Under the pieces are notes generated by a model. That model was given only the letters and a program-made list of their open reading frames with translations. It did no database searches and was not told the DNA's origin. Shown piece after piece: positions 14,301-24,835 of a stretch of DNA of 64,000 bases. The translations under genes were made by a program, and so were the position numbers. Numbering within the stretch: the first letter of the stretch is position 1; each line of letters begins with the position of its first letter. Source of the stretch: Spisula solida (lineage: Eukaryota; Mollusca; Bivalvia; Venerida; Mactridae); the NCBI GenBank assembly GCA_947247005.1, contig OX365948.1, positions 10,529,455 to 10,593,454 on the forward strand, written 5' to 3'.

Positions 14301-15691
14301 CTCTCAACGTTCAATTAGCATAATTTGACAGCTGGATCCTCTGTCTTAAATTTATAACCTGGTTGTATGTTTTTATACGCGGGGAGTATCACGAAGACTG
14401 ATGAGGTGTAATACCAACACAAATCTAAAAGACCGATATTGCATGATAAGCTTGCGGAAATTTACATATTCAATGCAAGAACCTTATAATATATTCATGC
14501 ATAAAGGTCAAAATCACGTCAAATTCTATGTGCTATAAAACAACCTTTACACCAAATATTAGCAAATAGATCTATCTATACATAAGAAAATCATGTGACA
14601 GGAAGAAAGCATTCACTTGTTTTATCAATGTATTTACCAGTATTGATGTTAGCTGTTATAGGTGGGTCCTCCTCGTGTTGTCTGTGGTGATGATGTTCAG
14701 CTGGACGTTCATCGTCTTCCGTATGTTTACCTTTCTTCTTCTTTTTGCTATGACTACTTTTGTTTACAGTGCCTTCATTATGTGAACTATGGACATTGAC
14801 CTGCCAATATAATTATATATTGATGAATCTGAATTCATGTACACAGAAGCAGCAGTTCAGGTAATAACAATAACATTTAACATATAGGTATGTCCTTATT
14901 ATTATCAACTATAGAAAGTTTCAACACATAAAATGATCTTATTATCAAGATACCAGTATAACTAAGATTTATCACATAGCCTGGGGTCCAGCAGTGCTGT
15001 AAAGTCGTGAAGGAAATATCTTTCAGCACCGCACAAGAGTACAATAAATATTTAAATAAGCCTGACGTGACATTAGCCAAACCATGCCTTGATTGGCCCA
15101 TGACGCCATGATAAAACAAACATTATCAAGAAGCGCTCATTGCACCGCTAAATTTGGGTTGAAACATATGCAGCATACATAATCATTTTTAACAATATAG
15201 AGCGTTCTCTAATGTTACATGATAAATATAATCTTACATTTGTGCTCATTACATTCAAGTTTTTTAAAACTTCTCAGCAAAGCCTCGTGTCATAATGACT
15301 CATAACCTTGTATGTAATGAGAACTCATGCAAGATCCTCTATATTATACATGTAGCCATCCTACCTTAGATGAGGTTAAGTTCTGTAAATCATCAATCGT
15401 CACAACAACACCAGGGGAAGTGCCTGCAGCAGATGTACTTGTGTGTGAAGTATCTTGTGTCCCAGAACCTTCACGTTTCTGTATTTTCTGTCCATCACTT
15501 ACTGTCCTATTCCCTGTATCATTATAAGAACTGACTGTGCTTGGCTGCATATTTAACATCCTTTTCAGGTCAGCTTCAATTTCTTGAGTATTTTTTATCT
15601 CTGTGGCTTTCTTATGTGGTTTGTTATCCAACATCTTTAACAATTCATTTTCCATTTTCCCTATGCTCTTCTTTTCTGACTCCTCAGCCAT
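1..15691 (-). CDS. TUT4/TUT7: Terminal uridylyltransferase TUT4/TUT7-like (ZCCHC11/ZCCHC6), 20 exons, 3' end beyond window
   Basis: Family members add uridines to the 3' ends of mRNAs and pre-let-7 in the cytoplasm. Exons read on the minus strand, all with GT-AG borders and matching phases: 15691-15365, 14800-14638, 13772-13578, 13167-13097, 12501-12385, 11790-11613, 11381-11238, 10306-9987, 9357-9244, 7771-7694, 7211-7046, 6692-5845, 5661-5514, 4955-4869, 4686-4589, 3515-3354, 2969-2766, 2343-2263, 1862-1685, 34-1. They total 1237 residues; vertebrate homologues have about 1500-1640. Order of domains: charged low-complexity N-terminus, C2H2 finger, inactive nucleotidyltransferase plus PAP-associated half, long acidic linker, CCHC knuckle, active nucleotidyltransferase, PAP-associated domain. 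The remaining CCHC knuckles must lie left of the window. The first ATG (15689-15691) opens a phase-0 exon, but the N-terminus is poorly conserved, so the start is an inference. One ancestral gene is expected in invertebrates; I cannot assign TUT4 versus TUT7. Confidence 0.93.
410..1290. repeat. Foldback (long inverted-repeat) element in last visible TUT4/7 intron
   Basis: The left arm (about 410-660) and right arm (about 1035-1290) are imperfect reverse complements. Both contain the block around TTTCAGGATATATCAACACT followed by a run ending in ACACACCC. The outer ends pair through a GGCAGTCAGCAC-like sequence. The middle is unique AT-rich DNA. A second pair with the same arm sequence lies at 16015-17715. 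Short open frames inside are by-products. Confidence 0.65.
2766..4955 (-). CDS. TUT4/7 exons 14-17: catalytic nucleotidyltransferase domain
   Basis: Exon 15 (4686-4589) carries FGSSKNGFGFHQSDLDIC with the metal-binding pair D1005 and D1007. Exon 16 (3515-3354) carries the third aspartate in EGDISMYN (D1065). Exon 17 (2969-2766) carries IDPRVQ and the CDIGDASRGSLSSYAY signature of the uridine-binding helix. All three catalytic aspartates are present, so this half should be active. The intron between exons 15 and 16 contains a 65-bp minisatellite and a SINE. Confidence 0.94.
3705..3930 (-). mobile_element. tRNA-derived SINE copy (decayed)
   Basis: The segment shares its whole layout with 10900-11110: a GACTCCTTGGTTCTTTAAC block, then a block near CTCTAGTTGGGTGGGAAAC, then the reverse complement of a tRNA-like promoter near 3870-3920. 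The tRNA-related head therefore points to the minus strand. The B-box-like element is mutated here. Confidence 0.6.
3945..4520. repeat. 65-bp minisatellite, about nine copies, in TUT4/7 intron 15
   Basis: The unit contains ATGTATAACAAACAGACTGG, then a GGTTGTTGGCTGTGGTGCC segment and GGGGAAATCAGATCAT. Copies differ by point changes and small indels; one copy has lost part of the AACAAACAGACT block. The array ends about 70 bp from the splice donor of catalytic exon 15. Apparent plus-strand open frames here merely translate the repeat. Confidence 0.9.
5514..5661 (-). CDS. TUT4/7 exon 13: CCHC zinc knuckle
   Basis: Residues 908-956 contain C913-x2-C916-x4-H921-x4-C926 (ICCVCDKEGHLKTNC), a classic CCHC knuckle placed just before the active nucleotidyltransferase, as in TUT4/7, where knuckles contact uridine tails. 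The exon lies between a TATCAG acceptor and a CCAA|GTAAGT donor. Confidence 0.92.
5845..6692 (-). CDS. TUT4/7 exon 12: end of first PAP-associated domain and acidic linker
   Basis: This is the largest exon (848 nt, residues about 625-907). It opens with DPFMNKRNVARSL, the conserved end of the PAP-associated fold, then becomes a disordered Ser/Glu/Asp/Asn-rich linker with several short acidic runs. The linker separates the inactive and active halves in the family. It ends at GGCAAG|GTATGG. Confidence 0.88.
7889..8936 (-). mobile_element. Stem-loop repeat family A, complete copy, reverse orientation
   Basis: In minus orientation the copy starts at AGCTCACCTGTCACTTTGTG (near 8936). It has a short GTCCGCC-type spacer and then about six tandem units of roughly 140 bp holding CTAGGTCA, AAACTTGGTCACAATGATCA and ACACTAGAGGTCAC-like blocks. 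It finishes with a GGCCC-TTT-GGGCC hairpin and CCTCTTG. It carries no open frame of note. It lies inside a TUT4/7 intron between exons 9 and 10. Confidence 0.85.
9637..9795. mobile_element. MITE with CAGTACAACCTC terminal repeats and TA target site
   Basis: The left end TA-CAGTACAACCTC and the right end GAGGTTGTACTG-TA are perfect inverted repeats flanked by TA, the target of Tc1/mariner/pogo elements. The element is about 155 bp. Diverged relatives lie at 31445-31625 and 33565-33680 in EIPR1 introns. No coding potential. Confidence 0.65.
9987..11790 (-). CDS. TUT4/7 exons 6-8: catalytically degenerate N-terminal nucleotidyltransferase
   Basis: Exon 6 (11790-11613) has the lead helix region, exon 7 (11381-11238) the GSSVSGFG motif, and exon 8 (10306-9987) the remainder. 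The metal-binding pair D-x-D reads D370-L-N372, so the second aspartate is Asn. The third position reads CELSCY where active enzymes have GDIS. This agrees with the known pseudo-nucleotidyltransferase of vertebrate TUT4/7, which serves in RNA and Lin28 binding rather than catalysis. Exon 9 (9357-9244, ICQLDDQEGG) continues into the helical PAP-associated part. Confidence 0.87.
10900..11112 (-). mobile_element. tRNA-derived SINE
   Basis: On the minus strand, 11112 downward reads a tRNA-like promoter: an A-box-like TGGCCAAGTGGTTAG and a B-box-like GGTTTGAATCTC about 30 bp later, then CGGCCGGGTCAC. The body ends with the GTTAAAGAACCAAGGAGTC block shared with 3705-3930 and 26455-26600. It resembles tRNA-SINEs known from bivalves; the family name is not established here. 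Confidence 0.75.
12385..12501 (-). CDS. TUT4/7 exon 5: C2H2 zinc finger
   Basis: Residues 253-291 of the chained protein. Cysteines at about 264 and 267 and histidines at about 280 and 286 form a C2H2 finger followed by a basic RHRRRK stretch. In TUT4/7 proteins this finger precedes the N-terminal module that contacts Lin28-bound pre-let-7. The exon is 117 nt, phase 0 at both ends, with a TTTCCAG acceptor and a GAG|GTAC donor. Confidence 0.88.
14289..14525. mobile_element. MITE with AATTTGAC terminal repeats, copy 1
   Basis: The ends are AATTTGACACG and CGTCAAATT. The interior matches 37802-38042 in reverse complement over nearly the whole length, including GGTAATACCAACACAAATCT-like and TTCATGCATAAAGGTC blocks. 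237 bp, no open frame. It sits in TUT4/7 intron 2. Confidence 0.7.
14975..15260. repeat. Dispersed repeat, copy 1 (TUT4/7 intron 1)
   Basis: It aligns in the same orientation with 34910-35175. Shared blocks are CAGCAGT..GTAAAG, TACAATAAATATT, ATTGGCCCATG, a GCAGCATA block and a final ATCTTACAT..GTGCTCAT. About 70-75 percent similar by eye. No coding potential and no clear ends. Confidence 0.6.
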
Positions 15692-16014
15692 AATTTACCT
15701 GAGCTATTTATACAAAAGAAAAATGTGAATCAGTGGTGGACCATACAGGCTTTTCGGTTGGAATCAAGGCACAATCATAGTTGCCTAGCCTTGTTTTAGC
15801 CTGATAATTATATACCAGTCGTGTGTTTAGGGAACACTACCACCACTTACGCTTTAATCCTTTGTTGAATACTCAGTTTGGTATAAACAATTTGAATGTG
15901 TAAAACCCCGCCTATTCCATTCTCATTTCGAAACATGTACAGACGCACGGTTTTACTATTCACACACAATTGTTTGCCTCTGTCAGCAGTTTTGGTACAA
16001 TAGTCGATACTATT
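15692..16014. other. TUT4/7 upstream flank, probable 5' UTR/promoter
   Basis: No gene is visible. The stretch directly precedes the TUT4/7 start and should hold the 5' UTR and promoter. I could not identify a TATA box or initiator with confidence. A foldback arm begins near 16015 and so lies about 320 bp upstream of the start codon. Confidence 0.35.
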
Positions 16015-17715
16015 GGCAGTCAGCCATACGGTACACTACTACTCCCCCAGGCAATTCAACATTATCATTGTTTACCTATTTAGAAAGGCGCACATCGACA
16101 ATTGGAGTGCTTGTCACATCTCTTGTGTATATTTTTTATCATTCACTCAAATGCTTCGTTTAAATATGGGTATAAGCGTGTAGCTAGTATATTTTACTTT
16201 CAGGGTTTATCAACACTTCAGTCCTTAAAACACACCCTTTACAAAACATAAGCCAGAATCGCAAAATAGTCGGCAAAATTAGCGTACAGTATTATACACC
16301 GGAGATAAACAGAAATGGCTAAGCTTTTACGATTGAACACCTATGGCGCCAGTCTAGCCAATCATACGATCGCTTCGAAATCTATTGAGGTCGAAAGGTT
16401 ATCGGAATACTAAATAGAATGGAAAATTGACGAAGGCGCTTTCTTACAATTATTCTTAATTATTTGTCCAGAGAAAGGTTGTGCACAGTGTTAATTTGGC
16501 ACGTGAGGAAAATTGTTTAGTTTATACAATAACTGTAAGGATGAGGTGCGATGTCCATTTGTGAAGTATAAATACTGTTTTGACGGCAAAATTCACGTTT
16601 ACAAGCGTGGAAAATTGTGATTATACTGAACGCCAATATTGCCGAACTGGGCCAGGAATTATGTTCATGATTCTGGCGTTTGTTGTGTAAAGTGTGTGTA
16701 TTTAAGCTCTGTACTGGCTAGCGAGCAGTATCCGACAACTGTTACTGGTTTTCTTACTTTTTCTAAAACACGAGGTGATTTTGAAGAAAATAATTTACCT
16801 TTTAATAATCCTGGGCTCAAGACCGAAATATTGTCACTGTTCTGGTACTTTAAACGTAAGACAGTGTATGTAATTGGGGCCACAAAGGGGTCACTAATTT
16901 AGGCTGTTAATTGAATGAAGAGTAGCAGTAGACGACATTTCGCATTTATTTACTAATAATTCTTAATTTTCCCCGTATGGAGCCTCTCTACTCAGGGGAA
17001 ATAACTCCTATTGGCTTCACATATATTTTAAGAGTTGTCTATCGTAGTGTTGAGTACACGCAGAAGACAATTGTAGTCTTATAATCATTGCATTTTCAAA
17101 TTAGTAAAAGACTCTTGACAACAATTGGTATGACGTCAATAATGGCGTATTTTGTCAAACATTTTCTATCATTGACGTTAGTTTTTGGTTGCTGATTTCG
17201 TTCTTACCTGCTGTTGAGCTAAAATTAACTTTATCAATGACTCGGGCAATCTCATGGCTATTAATACATGTAGATGACCTAAGTGTTTTTACTTGTTTGT
17301 TTCATTGCGCATGCGCAATTTTCGTAAACATGTGATAAGCAAAAGTGGTGAATATTTTCATTGTATTTTGTGTATTTCTTGATACATTCTTTTTATTTAC
17401 GTGAATCAAATTTTTTTGGCCACATTGGTTGCTATAAATCGATGTAGTACTTTAATTATACATCTCAATTTAATTGAAGAGCTACGCTAAAAACGAAAAA
17501 AAAAATCAAATGTTGGATACCAGCCAGTGTTAATATATCCTGAAAGTAATATATATTAGCTACATGCTGATACCCGTAGCATTGTATTTTAATGAATAAT
17601 ATACATACACGGCTACAAAAGTGACAGGCAATTTTATAATCAGCAATTGGTTCGTCACATGTCATAAATAGGTAAAATCTGATTTGGTCCAAATAGAGTA
17701 CCTGCTGACTGACTA
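16015..17715. repeat. Second foldback-type inverted repeat pair
   Basis: The left arm (about 16015-16260) and right arm (about 17525-17715) are inverted copies sharing the CAGTCAGC end and the TATATTTTACTTTCAGG core with the element at 410-1290. Internal 16375-16430 (TCGAAAGGTTATCGGAATAC region) matches 860-920 in reverse complement, so the two elements share interior sequence as well. A half-copy of the arm lies near 16620-16715, suggesting rearrangement. Confidence 0.55.
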
Positions 17716-18169
17716 GGGGTGATGCGTATAGATTATTACACAGGGTCAGGGACAGCGGGCATTAAGCAGATATTTGGCATACTAGGTTAGGTATTGGCTC
17801 GAGGGCTTCAGCCCGATTACAAATACCGGTCCAGGATGCCAATATCAAATTAATGCACAATGGCCCTGTTTTATACATGAAACATTTTTATTCATATGTT
17901 CAACTCCACTGATTTTTTCTAAACACGAAATAACAAAACAAGCTCCGATCTAACTTTTCCAGAGCTTTTTTAAACTGCGAAACAGTCAGAATCTTCCATT
18001 TGTTTTCCAGCATGCTAATGACATCACTTGTTTGTGTATGTTACGTACGAGTTATGGCACACCGGAAGACACACATATAAGTTACAATACAGCGCAGTTT
18101 TGTTGCTATATTTAGTAACACATGCGATAAACCTATTTAGCCTTTTAAAGTTTTAGGCGCACTATCTCG
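17716..18169. other. No gene seen
   Basis: AT-rich intergenic DNA. I see no open frame with protein-like composition, no RNA gene and no clear repeat ends. Confidence 0.4.
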
Positions 18170-18538
18170 GTCTATTCACCATATCGACGTTACAGGTTAA
18201 AATCCGTTTTCCGGGATAACGGAATTTATTGAGCGTATATTTTCTCGCCATCGGTATTGAGCTACGGAAGCGGCAGTGTAGAATAAAATGCAATATTTCA
18301 AATATATTTATAATTTAGCATTTTTTAGGATAATTCTTGCTAAAGTTTAAAAACAAAGATGTTTAATGATAATGTGTAATAATTGTTTTATATGTTTTTG
18401 ATGTTTAAACGTTGAAAAAGAATAATTATATACATTCCTGCTATACCGCTTATTGCTCGCTAATCCCCTGACCGTGAAATTTCGGTTCGGGAAAAACGGG
18501 TTTTATTGAGTAATGTCGATATCGAGAACAGTGAACCA
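18170..18538. mobile_element. Inverted-repeat element, possible MITE
   Basis: The left end (CACCATATCGACGTTAC, then AAAATCCGTTTTCCGGGATAA) pairs imperfectly with the right end (reverse complement near CTCGATATCGACATTAC, then AAAACCCGTTTTTCCCGAAC). Length is about 370 bp and it is non-coding. Exact termini and target duplication are unclear. Confidence 0.5.
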
Positions 18539-19435
18539 AATTTGCTCTCCTGACAAACCCGTTTTTCAACAAATCACAGATAGGAAAGATATCACCACAT
18601 AATCCTTCGTTGAATGCATGACAGGTGCATTATTTTTTGATACTGGAACAAACAATTTTTATTCTTGGCCTTAAATTTTCAGAAAATCATGATAAGTGAC
18701 ACAGGCCAGGCATCAACTGCCACACTTCAAATCATCAATAACCTGACACATAATGTTCTTATTTAACAGAGACGTGTGTGCATTGTAACTGACAATGCTA
18801 TAAGAATCTATTTTGAGAGCTCAAAAATTAAATGTCCATCGCAAGCCATATCGAAAGTCGATGACCTCGGACCTCTCGGAATGGTCTCATTCTAATACCA
18901 AGGCACACATGGCAATTTTCAATCAATCAGCACACAAAAAAATATTACCTTTAAGCAATTCACGGACGTTTTTCTTCAGTATGTAAGATTTAATGACGAA
19001 ACTTTCCCTAACTGTTATGAAAAATAATGGACGCAGCCATTGAATCCACAAAGCAGTTTGGTGCGAGTAAAGTTCGTTCTGTACGGATCTAGGTCCGGAA
19101 TTTCCACGTGCAAACTCGTGCGAAAGTGATCTCCTTTGCCACAAATTCAAACAAATCGATGATTTGCTCGGTCTTTATTTTATGATTTTAATTGCATGTG
19201 TTGATTTATTGATCATTTCAGGATTTGTCAATGCTATTTTCCAAATCATTGTAGAATTGAATCTCGGCATAATAATAGAAATCTTAGAAAGGCGCATTTG
19301 TACTAAAGCGGTCAGATTTTCATGCCATTCATGGTATCAAAAACAAGAATTGACATTCGATGTCTTCATAAAGTAAAATTTTACATTCATACATCTGCTC
19401 CAACCTGTCAGACTTGACAATAATTTAACGGTCCT
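18539..19435. other. No gene supported
   Basis: Two short open frames (18923-19150 minus, 19164-19376 plus) have no recognisable motif or splice context. I see no repeats with clear ends. Treated as non-coding. Confidence 0.35.
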
Positions 19436-19439
19436 CCCT

Positions 19440-21087
19440 AAACACAGCCTTCCTTATTACAGAAACCATACTTTCTCATAAACAGCAAAATATACCACTA
19501 TTTCTAGCAACACTGGATGCCCAAAAGGTCTTTGACAAGGTGAACCATGAGGTACTATTCAATAAGCTCTTCCACATGGGAATTAAAGGACACCTATGGA
19601 TACTCCTTCGCAAACTTTACCGAAATATCACACTGCAGGTAAAGTGGGAGAATCAACTGTCAGAAACCTTTCAACTTACCCAAGGCACAATGCAGGGAGC
19701 CAAGCTATCAACCACATTATACAAGATGTACCACAAGTTAACAACCTCCTCGACGCCGTTGAGAAAAGTAACATCGGGACGATCATTGGACAAATCGACA
19801 TGTCTGCTCCAACATGTGCCGACGACACGGAACTCTTGGCTTCAGAAGTAAGTAAGCTATAAGGCATGCTGACTATTGTAGAACATGAGACAAAACGAGA
19901 CTGCGTCACGATAAATCCTGAGAAATCAGAAATCGTGAAATACGGAATTAGCAATAGTGTAGAAGTCACACTTGACACGCGCAGAGTTGCTGAGGTGGAC
20001 AAGACGAAACATCTCGGAATTGTCAGAAACGCACAGACTCCGATGCTAGAGTAAGGGCAGGTCTTCAAACCACGTATGCCATGTTTGGTCCAACCATGAA
20101 CGCACGAAAAGGTCTCCCTCCACTGGTGACTCTCCATGCATGGAAGCAGAACGCCATTCATAGATGTTTAATGGGCTAGAAGTGCTTACCATGACAGGTC
20201 TTGATCTGAAGAAACTAGAAGCCATACAGAGGAATATCCTGAAACACATGCAGTCTTTACCAGATGGAACTGCAACAACTGCAGTGTACTGCCTACTTGG
20301 AGCTGAACCCATCGAGACGGTAATAGACAGAGCAGTCCTCGCCCAGTATGTACGCTATGCCAGGTCTCCAGCAACCAGAGAATATGCCGTCTTAGATAAA
20401 CAGCTTACCTACGGAAACGAACCCCGGGGATCTCTGTTAGACAAGACAAGGGAAGCAGTGCACAAGCTCGGTCTACCAACAGCAGAGAATATGTTCAGTA
20501 ACCCACCAAAGAAGTCCGCCTGTACGAATCATGTCAAGAGAGCCTTAAATGCACATTGGAAGTACATTTGGGACACATATAAAGTCACTAAATCTTCCCT
20601 TACATACCTTAACATTCAAAATACACCCATCGGCAACCCACACAATATATGGAAAGTAGCAAACTCGAGGCCATATGATGTCAGGAAAGCGGAGATGAAG
20701 GCGAGAGTTGTCACGTAGACGTACTCTCTTCAATACAATGCTGCCAAATACAACAAGAATGACACATCTCCCTTGTGCCAGCTCTGTGGACAGAGTGACG
20801 AAGATACGAAACACTTTGTCCTTCTGTGTCCTGCTACTCAGCAAACCAGAGAACACTCTCTCAAGAACCTTTACCAGCTCTGCAACGAAAGATCTGCAAG
20901 TAATAGTTCCAAACTCCTCAACCAAAACCTTCTTCTCCAAACAATCATGGACTGTACTCACCCAGATGTCACCAGTACACTCTCCCTGAAGCCGCTACAT
21001 ACATCATACGTCGAGAGGATTTCACAGCAGATGACTACAAACTCCATCATTAGCGTACAAATATCATCGAGCAGAAAGCGTGCTTAA
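19440..21087 (+). pseudogene. Decayed non-LTR retrotransposon ORF2 (reverse transcriptase to C-terminal zinc motif)
   Basis: The reading frame shifts several times but the RT blocks appear in order. TLDAQKVFDKVNHEVL (19510-19560) corresponds to the first catalytic Asp block. TQGTMQGAKLS is the RQG-type block. CADDTELLAS (near 19815) is the xADD box. INPEKSEIVKYG and KTKHLGI follow. A thumb/C-terminal region (20164-20718) is open for 184 codons. CQLCGQSDEDTKHFVLLCP (20773-20830) is the CCHC-type C-terminal motif found in several LINE clades. The endonuclease and ORF1 are absent, so the copy is 5'-truncated. It cannot encode an intact protein. Confidence 0.85.
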
Positions 21088-21879
21088 GAATAACTGATAA
21101 CACCTAGCTGAAAACTGCCTGTAATTTTTTAAACATGTATATATTGCATGCATAAACTGTTTTAAAGTACGGTACATTCATTAAGACTTTAAGAGCATAA
21201 AACGGTAAATAAACCACTAGAAGCAGTGTATATACGTTATTCTACGTTGGAGGTGATGGTGTTATTGTGAAATAATTCTTGTATCCCGAGAGGGTGTGCC
21301 GCGTGATGACGAGGGAAAGTACAAGAACAGAAGGAAGGAAGAAAGGAAGGACGATGGAGATATGCATGATAGAAAAGGATAGAAATATTAGAAAATATAG
21401 AATCTATGCTCAGATATCTTTCGACCATCAAGTTATAGACATTCACAACATCATTAGAACTACCTCCATACACAATCCCATCGAAATTGATCAACTAGTT
21501 AAAAAGTTATACCATGAAATACAGGTATACCACGGCGTCCACTGTCTGGACAGTCAATGTTGTTCTAAAGTGAGTACACGGCATATGTGTTTATTTTCTT
21601 ATTTTTGGGCGGATTTTTAAAATATTGATATCAAATTAAAGAAGAAGCTCTCTAGTTTCTGATTATGTTAGTATACAAATGTATTTAATAACACCAAAAA
21701 CACATTAAAACCAAACTGCACCTCAGTGACTGTGTGGTCAATTTCTCGTGTTATGAACCTTTCTAAGATATTATAAATTTTATAAAAAAATATGTTTTTG
21801 TTTACTCTTTATTAATGATACAGTAACTTACCTGTGGTTGCTCTATTATTAAATATCTTTTGAACACCTCCATCAATTC

Positions 21880-22875
21880 AGTTCAAGTAAACATCAAGCA
21901 CTTCAGTTGACATTATGTGTATTGGACACAGATTTATAGAATGCAGCTTTATGTCTAAGACGAACCTTGCTGCACGCCTGTGCACTTGTTCCAGGGCTCT
22001 GATGTCGTTCTGTATAGTGGGGTCCCAAACTGCAGCAGCATACTCCATTGTGGGTCTGGTTAATGGCTTGTAGGCGACCGCTTCCGCCTTGACTTCTGGT
22101 GTACACTCCCACATGTTGCGAGGTACGAAACCGCGATGTAAAAGGTTGAAGTGAGGTTCAAACAAGTGCTGGGTAAAAATGATAAAAACATCTCTGTGAA
22201 AATTTACAGCTGTCCGACGATGCCCGACCTGAATGCCTCGATGGTAGAGGCTCCTGTCAGGTGAACTGGAAGAGTGTTCCATAGGCGTATGCTGGATGGG
22301 AAGAAGGAGTGTCGATATGAGTTTGTTCTGCAGTTGATTGCAGCTGAGGTGTGGTAGTGGAGTGATGAATCAATGTCGACCAGGCAGTATATGATTCGAT
22401 AAACCATGATGACCTTGGCATACTGTCTTAGTAGTTGCGAGGATTACCATCAAAGTTGGTTCATCATGTTGCTGGTGCTACTGGTGGCATGATAGTCCCC
22501 TGTGACAAATCGGGCTGCTCTGCTCTGTACAGTTTCAAACGACCGGATACAGTTATGAGTATGGAGATCCCACACAGGAACAGCGTATTCCAGGATGGGT
22601 CGCACAAGGGACTGGTAGCATTGGTTCTTGATGTAACGAGGACAACTCTGGAGGTGTCTGCGTAAGAAGGATAGGCTGTCGTCTACATTCTTAACTGTTG
22701 ATTCCACATGTGGTTTCCAGGATGGTTCTTCGGACAATGTCACACCCGGGTACCTTCCTGCCTTGGCAACTGTAAGTGTTTCCCCATGTATCGTATTGGT
22801 TATGGATAATGTATTTCTCTTGCGACTGAATCGAATTACTTCGCATTTAGAGGGGTTAAATGTTTGGAGGTACAT
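21880..22875 (-). pseudogene. Fragments of non-LTR retrotransposon RT C-terminal half, minus strand
   Basis: 22875-22450 is open for 141 codons: FNPSKCEVIRFSRK, then a W-x-x-H block, then SLVRPILEYAVPVWDLHTHN and RAARFV, typical of the thumb and connection of I/Jockey-type RTs. A frameshift follows, then 22407-22204 has the C-terminal FFPSSIRLWNTLP end. A second equivalent block (22112-21878, TMEYAAAVWDPTIQNDIRALEQVHRRAARFV) comes from another copy, so at least two fragments are joined. Confidence 0.8.
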
Positions 22876-22914
22876 TTGACATTTAGACTAATTAACTTTT
22901 GTATTTATATTTAT

Positions 22915-22998
22915 TATGTCTTTGCCATAGTTATTTGTGTTTGTAAATGGCCAAAGGCAAATTGCTTGCCGTTTATGCCAATAAAATTGTACTGTATT
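22915..22998 (+). mobile_element. 3' tail of a non-LTR retrotransposon
   Basis: A GGCCAAAGGC stem-loop followed by AATAAAATTGTACTGTATTG resembles the 3' ends at 45838-45880 and 51827-51850. It has no coding part and is probably a severely 5'-truncated copy. Confidence 0.5.
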
Positions 22999-22999
22999 G

Positions 23000-24114
23000 A
23001 ATTATCAAAATCGATTATGAGACGAACATAAATTTAAATCATAAACATCACTGTAAATTGAAAAGTCGCAAAAGGACACGATGAAAAAATATTACCAAGG
23101 TGGGATTAAGTTTTGCTTAACAGTGTAGTTATAAAATTAAATAAATAATTGTATAAAATAATAACATTCGGTTCCCTTGTTAATTGGTATCTTTTTATGT
23201 CCTTCCATGTCTTTTATGATAGTTTATACCTTTGCCCATCGAGAGCAAATACTTCTTATCAATACCTGGGGAATGATCCCCCTTTCCCGAAAAGGGGCAT
23301 GTTTTTGTAGTTTTGGCGTTGTGGTGGCAGTCTGATTTGTCCCCTGCACGACTCGTGCCCACAAATTCTAAATAATCTTGAAATCCGAACCCTTCGATGA
23401 TGGCATGTACACGTGTATGTGAGCCAGAGCTCCGTCATGCAGTATTTTTAATTTGCGTCGGTTTTGTAACTTCGTTTTACAGCGATACTCATTTTGTTAT
23501 GTTTTATTTTTATCTTTCAATGGATCAATTTACATAGAAATTCTAGGAGACATTTCACGAGTATTATATCACTGTCCAAATTTAAACAGTAACCATTCAT
23601 GTATAGTCGAGAAATCATGACAAATATGAAGTGTGATTAGTTGTATGGATATTGTTTATCAATACAGTACCTATGATAATGTTATGCTGATGACTACGTA
23701 ACTTGAAATAATTAATTAATGAAGACTTTTGGCAAAAGGTTGGTTGTCCTTCTTATCTTATTTACAAATGAGAGATAGGGCAAAAGTTCACAATAATATA
23801 ATGTGTTGACACTTTGTATACATGGCCACAGTAGCATGTTAGAACCCCGAAACAATAATCATAGGTCACAAAACTGGTTTATGAGTTGTCTGCCCTTGAA
23901 ATCTGTACTTTTCTCCAAATTTGCATATTACAGGATAGGAAACTCCTTAAAAAGTGTGGTAACCTATAGATGATAATGTTTGCATGTCTCTCTTTCTTAT
24001 AATTACATGGTATACAATGTTTGAACAAATTCTATTGTTTCTCCCCCCCCCCCATATCTCACAAGAAACTGTCACGAACATCTTTAAATATATAGGACAA
24101 ACACTATGTATATA
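23000..24114. other. No gene seen
   Basis: AT-rich intergenic DNA with a C-homopolymer near 24043-24053. No coding or RNA gene signature was recognised. Confidence 0.4.
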
Positions 24115-24835
24115 CAAATGAATGACTACGATTGAGTTGTTTTCCCTTGACCACATATTTGACAATATCGTGACTACGATGAGTTGTTTCCCTTGACCAC
24201 CAACATGACAATATCGTGAATACGATTGAGTTGGTTCCCCTTGACATTATATTTGACAATATCATGGCTACGATTAAGTTATTTCCCCTTGACCACACAT
24301 TTGACAATATCGTGACTACGATTGAGTTGTTTCCCCTTGACATTATATTTGACAATAGCATGGCTGCGATTAAGTTATTTCCCCTTGACCATACATTTGA
24401 CAATATCATGTAGACCTATGATTGAGTCATTTCCCCTTGACCATCTTATTTGACAATCTCATGGCTACGATTGAGTTGTTTCCCCTTGACCATATATTTG
24501 ACAATATCATGACAACGATTGAGTTGTTTCCCCTTGACCATATATTTGACAAATATCGTTGTTTTCCCTTGACCACAAATTTGACAATATCGTGACTACG
24601 ATTGAGTTCTTTCCCCTTGACATTATAATTGACAATAGTATGGCTACGATTGAGTTGTTTCCTCTTGACCATATATTTGACAATATCATGTAGACCTATG
24701 ACTGAGTTATTTCCCCTTGACCACATATTTGACAATATCGTGACTACGATTGAGTTGTTTCCCCTTGACATTATATTTGACAATATCATGGGAACGATTG
24801 AGTTGTTTCCCCTTGACCATATATTTGACAATATA
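24115..24835. repeat. 48-bp minisatellite, about 15 copies
   Basis: The unit reads TGACTACGATTGAGTTGTTT, then CCCCTTGACCACATATTTGA and CAATATCG. Alternate copies carry ACATTATATTTGACAATA or ACCATATATTTG variants, giving a higher-order pattern. Open frames on both strands (such as repeated ILSNIWSRGNNSIV) are by-products of a 48-bp unit divisible by three, not a gene. Confidence 0.92.

Noticed and set aside
15327..15527. Plus-strand frame over TUT4/7 exon 1
   Set aside because: Antisense shadow; the minus frame has the start codon, a donor site and phase continuity with exon 2.
19676..20961. Minus frames of 161 and 138 codons
   Set aside because: Antisense shadows of the plus-strand RT pseudogene, which carries ordered RT motifs.
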